The notes beneath the pieces were generated by a model. That model saw only the letters and a list, made by a program, of their open reading frames with translations, had not been told where the DNA came from and did no database searches. The position numbers and the translations under genes are program-made. 64,000 bases of DNA from Deltaproteobacteria bacterium Ga0077539 (GTDB lineage Bacteria > Myxococcota_A > Polyangia > Polyangiales > Ga0077539): contig LNEO01000279.1 in NCBI GenBank assembly GCA_001465015.1, positions 1 through 64,000 of the forward strand, given 5' to 3'. Positions 57,811-64,000 of this stretch are shown here, one piece after another (within the stretch, counting starts at the first letter, position 1; each line of letters begins with the position of its first letter).

Positions 57811-59409
57811 TCACTCGAGCTCGCCCTCGATCTGGCGGCCGCGAGGAGCGCTCACGGTGAACCCGAGGTGCCAGCGGTCGGTGGAGCCTGGGGCGAGGCG
57901 AACGTTCCATCGAAGGACGCCCGGAGCGTCGCCTTCGCGGCGGGCGCTCGCGGTGCGGCTGTCTCCGCTGGTTCGAACGAGGAGCCCCGACGAGCGCGAA
58001 ACGGGAACCTGCTCGTACACGACGAGGTCTACGGGCTGCTCGCGGTGGTTGCTCACGCGATAGTCGTAGCGGAGCCCCGTGAGCTCGCGGCCCGCCGCGC
58101 CGCGCGCGTCCCGCGAAGCGAGCGTGCGATCGACGCTCACCGTGGGATCGACGCCGAAGGGCAGCGTGAGCTCTTCGCCCGCGGGGACGTCGCGCATCGC
58201 GGTCGTTCCGACGTATTCGTTTTCGACGAAGAGGGCGACGGTGCCGGCGAGCAGCGAGTAGGCGTTTTCGTTGCGGGCTTTGGCCGCGAGAAACACCGAG
58301 CTCGACTGACGGGGCGCCGCGTGGTGCTCGAGCGCCGCGCGGAGCTCGCTGTGCGCCGCGAGGATGCGCCTCGCGGGCGCGCCGCTGCGCAACGTGACCG
58401 GCAGCGGGACCTCGAAGCGCGCCGACAACAGGTTCGCGCGCACCGCAGCGGCGCGGTGCTCGATGCGCGTCGGAGGCGCGACGGGAGCCGAGTCGACGTC
58501 GGCCATCGACGGCCTCGCGGCGCCGCCCGCCATCGAAGGCATCGCGGACGAGAAGCGACGACGCACGACCAGCTCTTCGCTCACCTCGCGCTCGGGCGCA
58601 GGCGCCAGCGAAATCGCCCGCTCTTCGAGGGACGGAAGCGCGAGCGCCCCCGAAGGATTGACGCTCGAGAGCGTCACGCGAACGCCCGTCCAGTCCTCGC
58701 CGGTCGACTGTTGAAGCGACGCGAGGACGTCGAGCTGCACGGTGTGCGTCGCGCCATCACGGGCGAGGTGCGCCGCGTACGAGGGACGCCACGAGGCCAC
58801 GCCGTTGATCGCGTAGTCGAGCTCGAGCCGCGCCTGCCCGTCGCGCTCGGCGCTGACCTCGACGGTGACGTACTTCGCTGCGGCGCGCGCCTGCGCTTCG
58901 AGCGCGCTGAGCTGCGCGGTGCGCCCGTCGATTTGCGTGCGAATCGCGGCGATGCGCTGGTCGATCGACGAGAGCTGCGACTGCGGCGCGATCCTCTGAC
59001 GCACCAACGACGCTGCCGCGCGCTCGCGCTCGCTGAGCAGCGCGAGGTGCTGCGCGCGCAGGGCAGCGAGCGTCTCGGCGAGCGAGCGGCGAATGGGCTC
59101 GTTGCTCTCGCCGAAGGTTCCGACGCGAACGACGAGGGCGTCGGTGACGAGGCCGGGTCCCACGCCGGTGAGGCGCAGAGACTCGTCGGTGATCGCCATG
59201 GGCAACGGTCCGAACACGAGCTCGTGCTGACCGCGGACGAGCTGCGTCTCTGCGCTGCGCCGCACGCTGACCGCGCCAGGAAACACCGTGGCAGCGCTCA
59301 CCCTCGACTCGACGCGAATCGTCGCGGCGCCAGAGGTCGAGGCCACCGATGAGAGGGCGAGCGCGAGGGCGAGCGACGAGAGGACCGAAGTGCGAATGCG
59401 AGGACGCAT
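57811..59409 (-). CDS. Mucoidy-inhibitor-A-like (DUF4139) exported protein
   Basis: 532 aa from ATG 59409, with GGAG nearby. Signal peptide 'SVLSSLALALALSSVASTSGA'. The N-terminal DUF4140-like domain ('VSAATVFPGAVSVRRSAE') and a central coiled coil ('QRIAAIRTQIDGRTAQLSALEAQA') precede the DUF4139 domain: 'VEVSAERDGQARLELDYAINGVASWRPSYAAHL' near the middle and 'RYDYRVSNHREQPVDLVVYEQVPVS' near the end. The name comes from an effect on mucoid colony growth in other bacteria; biochemical activity is unknown. Convergent with the beta-propeller gene. Confidence 0.85.
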   Translation of the reverse strand: MRPRIRTSVLSSLALALALSSVASTSGAATIRVESRVSAATVFPGAVSVRRSAETQLVRGQHELVFGPLPMAITDESLRLTGVGPGLVTDALVVRVGTFGESNEPIRRSLAETLAALRAQHLALLSERERAAASLVRQRIAPQSQLSSIDQRIAAIRTQIDGRTAQLSALEAQARAAAKYVTVEVSAERDGQARLELDYAINGVASWRPSYAAHLARDGATHTVQLDVLASLQQSTGEDWTGVRVTLSSVNPSGALALPSLEERAISLAPAPEREVSEELVVRRRFSSAMPSMAGGAARPSMADVDSAPVAPPTRIEHRAAAVRANLLSARFEVPLPVTLRSGAPARRILAAHSELRAALEHHAAPRQSSSVFLAAKARNENAYSLLAGTVALFVENEYVGTTAMRDVPAGEELTLPFGVDPTVSVDRTLASRDARGAAGRELTGLRYDYRVSNHREQPVDLVVYEQVPVSRSSGLLVRTSGDSRTASARREGDAPGVLRWNVRLAPGSTDRWHLGFTVSAPRGRQIEGELE

Positions 59410-59748
59410 GACGAGAGACTCCACGGCAGTGCTGAGGGTGAATCGAGGAGCGTTGACGAGCGCTCTTCGACGAACCACGTGCGGACGAGGTCTCTCGTTG
59501 GGACAGAGAAAATGCAGTGAATTTCTCTACCAAGGATCGGCGAAGGTGCCGTGTCGATAGGCGCTTGGGGGGTCGAGGCGCCCAGGCGTGGGTGTCTCGG
59601 TTGGACTCTGAGCAAAGACGCCCAATCCGCCGAGCGATGAACCGCGCGCGTCCCACGGGCTGACGCGGGCGCGGCGCTGGTGTAGTACCGCGGGCCGGAT
59701 CGACTCCGCGATTCTCACCCCATTGGAGCGGTCCCACGGAGTGAAGCG
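59410..59748. other. Divergent promoter region
   Basis: This 339-bp gap holds the presumed promoters of the MuiA-like gene (minus) and the beta-oxidation operon (plus). GGAG/GAGTGA before ATG 59749 serves as its ribosome site. An AT-richer patch near 59505-59530 is the only promoter-like composition. No ORF or repeat is convincing here. Confidence 0.5.
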
Positions 59749-61713
59749 ATGATCGTAGGAGTGATCGGCTCGGGAGCCATCGGCCCAGACCTCGCGTACG
59801 GCTTTCTCACGGCGCTCGCGAGGGAGCCGGGCTCGAAGGTGTTTCTCGTCGACATCAAGCAAGAGGCCCTCGACGCGGGCGTCGCGCGCATCCAGGGCTA
59901 CGTGCACAAGGGCGTCTCGCGAGGAAAAATCGCGGACTCCGCGGCCAAGGCGATCCTGTCCGCGCTCGTCCCGACGCGGGACCTGGCAGAGCTCGCGCCG
60001 TGCGACTACGTGCTCGAGGCGGCCAGCGAAGACCTGCCGGTGAAGCAGAAGATCCTCGCGCAGCTCGAGTCGATCGTTCGCCCCGACTGCTTGATCGGCT
60101 TCGCGACGAGCGGACTGCCGAGGCGAGAGATCGCCAAGACGGCGCTGCACCCGGCGCGCTGCTTCGTGAATCACCCGTTCTTTCCCGCGTGGAGGGCGCT
60201 TCCCATCGAGGTCGTCGAGAGCGGAGACGCGGCGCTCGGCGCCAGGATGATCGCGACCATCGAGAAGCTCGGCAAGGTTCCGGTCGTGACGGCGGACGTC
60301 GAGTGCTTCGCGGCGGACGACATCTTCTGCAACTACATCTCCGAAGCCGCGCGCATCGCCGAAGAGGGCCTCGCGACGCCGGCGCAGGTGGACGCGATCG
60401 TCAACAACGCCATCGGCGGCGGCGGCCCCTTCAACGTGATGGACCTCACGAAGGGCAATCTCCTCACGCACAAATGCCAGCTGCTGATGCAAAAGGCCGC
60501 AACGGGAACGGCGTGGTTCGCTCCTCCCGCGATCCTGACGAAGCAGGGAGACAAGCCCTGGCACGACCGCAACAACCCTGGTGACAGCAAGCACACGCCG
60601 GCGCTCGCCGAGGCCGTGCTCGATCGCATCCTCGCGGTGCTCCTCGCGCGGACGTACTTCGTCGTCGAGAACAACATCGCGACGGCGACGGACACCAACT
60701 GGCTCACCAGGATGGCCCTGGGGTTCAACAAGGGGATCCTCGAGCTCGGCGCGGAGCTGGGCGCTGAGCGAGTGCGCGAGCTGTGCGTGCGATTCGCGGA
60801 GAAGAACCCGGGATTCGTCGTTCCGAAGCTGGTGGCAGAGAAGCGACTTCCGAGCTTTCGGTCGAACGTGAAGGTCGAGCGAGACGGCGACGTTGGGATC
60901 GTTCGCGTGTTTCGCCCCGAGGTGAAGAACGCGCTCAGCAAGAAGACGCTCGCAGAGATCGACAGCGCGGTGAGCGAGCTCGTGGCGGACAACGCCGTCG
61001 CGGGCATCGTGATTACCAGCAGCGACGGCGCGCTCGCGGGCGCGGACATCGGCGAGCTCGCCTCGCTTCCGAATGAAGCAGCCTGCGAGAAGACGTGCCT
61101 GGATTCGCACCCGATCTTCGAGCGCATCGCGAGCGCACAAAAGCCCATCGTCGCCGCAGTGGACGGCCCGGTGATGGGCGGAGGCGCCGAGCTCAGCATG
61201 GCGTGTCACGCGCGTGTGGTGGGCAAGTCGCTCTCGCTCGCGCAGCCCGAGGTCAACCTCGGGATCATCCCGGGTTACGGCGGGACGCAACGACTGCCGA
61301 GGCTCATCGGGCTCGAGCGCGCGGCGGGGCTCTTGCGCACCGGGCGCGCGGTGGGAGCGAAAGAAGCGTGCGAGTGGGGATGGGCGCACGGCGCGCCGGC
61401 GACGGACGTGCTCGCGACAGCGAAGGCGCTCGTGCGCGACGCGGCCGCGGGCAAGGTGAAGCTCGCCGCAGTGGACCCTGCGCCGATGACCGTTGCGAGC
61501 CTGCCCAAGGCGGACCTCGGGCACCGGTCGCTGGTGATCGACGCGATCTTGGTCGACGTGATCGTCAAGGGATTGGCGTTGCCGCTCGCCGAGGGGCTGC
61601 GCGTCGAAGCCAAGGGCTTCGCGCGGTGCAAGGGCACGGTCGACATGGACATCGGCATGAAGAACTTCGTCCAGAACGGGCCGCGCGTTCCCGCGGCGTT
61701 TCTTCACGAATAG
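59749..61713 (+). CDS. 3-hydroxyacyl-CoA dehydrogenase / enoyl-CoA hydratase fusion
   Basis: 654-aa bifunctional beta-oxidation enzyme: hydrates trans-2-enoyl-CoA and then oxidises the 3-hydroxyacyl-CoA. Domain order is dehydrogenase first (FadN-like) and not hydratase first as in FadB. NAD loop 'VIGSGAIGPDLAYG' is at the N-terminus, with catalytic His in 'FVNHPFFP'. The crotonase domain from ~380 contains 'GPVMGGGAELSMACHARV' (oxyanion hole) and 'PEVNLGIIPGYGGTQRLPR' with the catalytic Glu. First gene of a pair with the thiolase, 26 bp apart. Confidence 0.93.
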   Translation: MIVGVIGSGAIGPDLAYGFLTALAREPGSKVFLVDIKQEALDAGVARIQGYVHKGVSRGKIADSAAKAILSALVPTRDLAELAPCDYVLEAASEDLPVKQKILAQLESIVRPDCLIGFATSGLPRREIAKTALHPARCFVNHPFFPAWRALPIEVVESGDAALGARMIATIEKLGKVPVVTADVECFAADDIFCNYISEAARIAEEGLATPAQVDAIVNNAIGGGGPFNVMDLTKGNLLTHKCQLLMQKAATGTAWFAPPAILTKQGDKPWHDRNNPGDSKHTPALAEAVLDRILAVLLARTYFVVENNIATATDTNWLTRMALGFNKGILELGAELGAERVRELCVRFAEKNPGFVVPKLVAEKRLPSFRSNVKVERDGDVGIVRVFRPEVKNALSKKTLAEIDSAVSELVADNAVAGIVITSSDGALAGADIGELASLPNEAACEKTCLDSHPIFERIASAQKPIVAAVDGPVMGGGAELSMACHARVVGKSLSLAQPEVNLGIIPGYGGTQRLPRLIGLERAAGLLRTGRAVGAKEACEWGWAHGAPATDVLATAKALVRDAAAGKVKLAAVDPAPMTVASLPKADLGHRSLVIDAILVDVIVKGLALPLAEGLRVEAKGFARCKGTVDMDIGMKNFVQNGPRVPAAFLHE

Positions 61714-61739
61714 ACAGCGCGCGAGACGGAGAACACACC

Positions 61740-63014
61740 ATGCAAAGCCAAGGAAAGATCTTCATTCTCGAGGGCGCGCGCCGCACTCCGCGCGCGGACA
61801 TTCTGGAGAACAACAAGAGCGAAGGCCTGTTCGCGCGGTTTTCGACCACGCAGCTCGGCGGGTTCGCCATCGCGGCCACCGTCGACAAGAGCGGGATCGA
61901 CAAGGGCGCGATCGGTCACGTCGTGATGGGCATGGCCCAGCACAGCCACCGAGACAGCATCTACGGCGCGAAGGGAATGGCGTGGCGCGGAGGCTTGGAC
62001 GCGAGCGTTCCTGCGCTGACGGTGGCGCGCATCTGCGGCAGCGGCGCCGAGGCGGTGACGGTGGGCGCAGAGCTGATCCTCGCTGGGATTCGCCACGATC
62101 GCGATCGACCGTTCATCGTCGTGGGCGGCGCGGAGTCCATGCAGTACCCGTTTTCGCTGTACGGCGCGCGGGGCAAAAAAATCGGCGAAGCCGTGCAGAA
62201 GTACGGCCCGATCGACGCCAAGACGCTCCCTGCCGGAACGCACCTGCAGGACATGCTGCTCATGAGCCTGTACGACCCGTCGGCGAAGCTCGCGATGGCC
62301 AACACCGCGGAAGAGCTCGGCCGGCGCTACGAGATCAGCCGCGAGGAGTCGGACGCGTTCGGGCTTCGCTCGCACGTCAACGCGAAGCGCGCGCGGGACG
62401 CCGGCGCGTTCAAAGAAGAGACCGTGCCGGTGGAGGTGCGCACGGCGGACAAGACCGTGATGGTCGAGCACGACACACATATTCTAGAGGACGCGTCGAT
62501 CGCGAAGATGGCGCGCCTTCCGCCAGCGTTCGAGCCGGGCGGCGTGGTGACCGCAGGCAACGCGAGCGCCGTGGTCGACGGCGCGGGCGCGATGATCATC
62601 GGGCGCGAAGAGGACGTCACGAAGCACAACGCCAGGCCCCTCGCGCGGCTCGCGGGCGTGGGCGTCGCGGCGTGCGACTCGCGGATCATGGGGTGGGGCC
62701 CTGTTCCTGCGACCAAGCGCGCGCTCGAGTCCGCTGGGATCTCGGGAAAGGACATCGATCACGTCGAGCTCAACGAGGCGTTCGCGCCGCAGGCGCTCGC
62801 GTGCATCCGCGACTTCGAGAAGATGGGGATCGCTCCAGACCGAGTGAACCCGCTCGGCGGCGCGATCGCGCTGGGCCATCCGCTCGGCGCGACGGGAGCG
62901 ATCCTCGCGATCACCTGCGCGCACGCGCTTCGTCGTGACAAGAAGCGCTACGGGCTGGTCACGATGTGCATCGGCGGCGGCCAGGGAATCTCGCTGGTGC
63001 TCGAAGCGGTCTGA
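61740..63014 (+). CDS. Acetyl-CoA acyltransferase (thiolase)
   Basis: 424 aa. Cleaves 3-ketoacyl-CoA with CoA to acetyl-CoA in the last step of beta-oxidation, or runs in reverse. Catalytic residues are present: nucleophile C99 ('VARICGSGAEAV'), 'NEAFAPQ', His in 'GGAIALGHPLGATG' and the second Cys in 'MCIGGGQG'. ATG 61740 is used; the longer frame upstream is a shadow of the fusion gene. Forms a beta-oxidation operon with the preceding dehydrogenase/hydratase. Confidence 0.94.
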   Translation: MQSQGKIFILEGARRTPRADILENNKSEGLFARFSTTQLGGFAIAATVDKSGIDKGAIGHVVMGMAQHSHRDSIYGAKGMAWRGGLDASVPALTVARICGSGAEAVTVGAELILAGIRHDRDRPFIVVGGAESMQYPFSLYGARGKKIGEAVQKYGPIDAKTLPAGTHLQDMLLMSLYDPSAKLAMANTAEELGRRYEISREESDAFGLRSHVNAKRARDAGAFKEETVPVEVRTADKTVMVEHDTHILEDASIAKMARLPPAFEPGGVVTAGNASAVVDGAGAMIIGREEDVTKHNARPLARLAGVGVAACDSRIMGWGPVPATKRALESAGISGKDIDHVELNEAFAPQALACIRDFEKMGIAPDRVNPLGGAIALGHPLGATGAILAITCAHALRRDKKRYGLVTMCIGGGQGISLVLEAV

Positions 63015-63276
63015 TCGGGCAGCGGGCCACACCCGCTTGCGCGCTTCGCGACCTCGTGGGGGCGGCGCTGTGTCTGGCAGCCGCGCTGGGATGGGAGCTT
63101 CTTCCGGTCGCCACGCACACGGCCCGAGGTCGAGCGATCATCGTTGCCGCTTCAGCAGACCCGGCTGCGCCGCCCGATGAAGACAGTCCCCCCTCGGATG
63201 AATTCTCTGGGTCGACCTCATCTCCGCGGAGCTCGAGAGGGCCTCGTTTGGCAGTCCTCTGTGAAGCAGCGCGAAG

Positions 63277-63573
63277 ATGCGCTCGGAGGTCTGCTCGATC
63301 GCCTGCGATCCCATCGACGCGGCTCATGGACCGCGGCTCGCGGAGGCCGGGCTCGAGGCGCGGGTGCTCAGCCTGTCGTTCGGAGATTCGCTCGTCGCGT
63401 TTCCCCGTCCCGATGACTTTCCGGGCTTCGGATTTTGGAGCGCTGCGCAGGTAGCGAGGGACGCGAACAACACCGCTGCGGTCGCGACAACCAACGAGCA
63501 CGTCGCAGCCGTGCTTCGCTGGGTCCGAGAGGCGAGCCGCGAGCGCCGCGCCATCGTGGGCTTCTATCACTGA
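63277..63573 (+). CDS. Hypothetical protein or gene remnant
   Basis: 98 aa with coding-like high GC3 and balanced composition ('VLSLSFGDSLVAFPRPDDF', 'TAAVATTNEHVAAVLRWV'), ending at TGA 63573. Upstream in the same frame is another coding-looking stretch ('ILWVDLISAELERASFG', 63205-63255) cut by stop codons. Other frames in 63030-63250 contain a possible signal-like segment ('VGAALCLAAALGWELLPVA'). The 63015-63573 interval therefore looks like a decayed or frameshifted gene of which only the 3' part remains open. No family recognised. Confidence 0.4.
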   Translation: MRSEVCSIACDPIDAAHGPRLAEAGLEARVLSLSFGDSLVAFPRPDDFPGFGFWSAAQVARDANNTAAVATTNEHVAAVLRWVREASRERRAIVGFYH

Positions 63574-63612
63574 GCGCGCGATCGTGAGCGAGATCGGCGG
63601 CCCCGGGCAAGC

Positions 63613-63762
63613 CTACCCGGCCCTGCCGCGGGTGAAGCGAGCGTCACCCTCGAGCAGCCAGTCGATCGCCTCTTCGATCGCGACGACGATCCCTTCGGGA
63701 CCTTTTCGTCGGTCCTTTCGCCGGGACTCGAGCAACGGGTCTACACTTCGACTCCACCCCAT
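63613..63762 (-). CDS. Possible 49-aa small protein
   Basis: ATG 63762 to TGA 63613 encodes 49 residues including a basic stretch (RRKDRRKG) and an amphipathic helix ('GIVVAIEEAIDWLLEG'). It is divergent from the partial membrane protein gene, 10 bp away. Composition is plausible for a small protein, but there is no homology evidence, and the longer upstream frame is a shadow. Confidence 0.3.
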   Translation of the reverse strand: MGWSRSVDPLLESRRKDRRKGPEGIVVAIEEAIDWLLEGDARFTRGRAG

Positions 63763-63772
63763 AGAAGTGACG

Positions 63773-64000
63773 ATGCGAGACCCAGCAGACGATAGCGCGC
63801 CGACCAAACGCAGCGGCCCTCCGCTCAACGCGATCCTCTGCCTCGTCGCGGGCCCGATGATCGCCGCGAGCGCGGCGGTGTTGTGGCACGCAGGGCCGTC
63901 GCTTCCCGAGCCGATCAGCACTGTCATCAGGCTGCTCGCCCTCCCCGTGGGCTCGGTCGGCGTCGCGATCTTTACGCTGGGCGCGCTCTGGACCTTGCAC
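63773..64000 (+). CDS. Membrane protein, 3' truncated by window end
   Basis: ATG 63773 opens a frame that runs off the window (76 codons shown). A polar N-terminus of about 20 residues is followed by two hydrophobic helices: 'LNAILCLVAGPMIAASAAVL' and a second starting 'LLALPVGSVGVAIFTLGALW'. No family can be named from this much. Frame and GC3 support coding. Confidence 0.6.
   Translation, partial: MRDPADDSAPTKRSGPPLNAILCLVAGPMIAASAAVLWHAGPSLPEPISTVIRLLALPVGSVGVAIFTLGALWTLH

Overview
This window is high-GC and gene-dense. It comes from a Myxococcota-type (myxobacterial, Polyangiales-like) chromosome. The sequence evidence is a MYXO-CTERM-like C-terminal signal, a MopE-like 'ICNGLDDNC' metal-binding module, many lipoproteins with Asp/Ala-rich linkers after the lipobox, thrombospondin type-3/OmpA fusions, and proteins mixing protease, kelch, RCC1 and beta-propeller modules. 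Naming the order is inference. I saw no rRNA, tRNA, CRISPR array, prophage or transposase gene.

Layout. 0-5 kb: exbB-exbD-tonB-ompA(TSP3) energy-transduction cluster on the minus strand, ending in minisatellite DNA. 5-10 kb: truD preceded by a class I fumarase whose 3' end is frameshifted into truD, then a divergent YigZ/IMPACT protein and an SDR oxidoreductase whose C-terminus runs into an inverted-repeat element. 10-15 kb: a four-copy 42-bp repeat, then a translationally coupled pair (trypsin-like protease with kelch repeats, and a propeller lipoprotein) whose 5' end contains a (GT)7 tract. 15-21 kb: Uma2-like protein, FtsB-like protein, membrane protein, P2-type cation ATPase and a lipoprotein. 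21.3-21.9 kb: a roughly 600-bp palindromic repeat island. 22-27 kb: papain-fold lipoprotein, then a reductase-MerR-di-iron oxygenase cluster. 27-35 kb: zinc-ribbon/propeller protein, YjdF-like membrane protein, cytochrome bd (cydAB), and a two-gene membrane operon divergent from a TetR regulator with two palindromic operators. 35-43 kb: large surface proteins and lipoproteins, including an apparent fusion of a MYXO-CTERM protein to a lipoprotein. 43-51 kb: glycosyltransferase, unknown protein, a discoidin-like/adenylation/carrier/thioester-reductase megaenzyme with an alpha/beta hydrolase, and isocitrate dehydrogenase. 51-59.5 kb: SRPBCC protein, AAA ATPase, RCC1 lipoprotein, a large structured intergenic element, beta-propeller protein and MuiA-like protein. 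59.7-64 kb: beta-oxidation pair (dehydrogenase/hydratase fusion plus thiolase), a degenerate region and a truncated membrane protein.

How the genes work together. The firmest functional units are energy transduction to the outer membrane (exbB/exbD/tonB/ompA), respiration and TCA functions (cydAB, fumarase, isocitrate dehydrogenase), fatty-acid turnover (dehydrogenase/hydratase plus thiolase) and a regulated di-iron oxygenase with its own electron-transfer protein. Much of the rest is secreted or lipid-anchored surface protein of unknown role. Two ORFs look like products of deletions joining neighbouring genes (fumarase/truD and MYXO-CTERM/lipoprotein). These could be real or assembly errors and deserve checking first.
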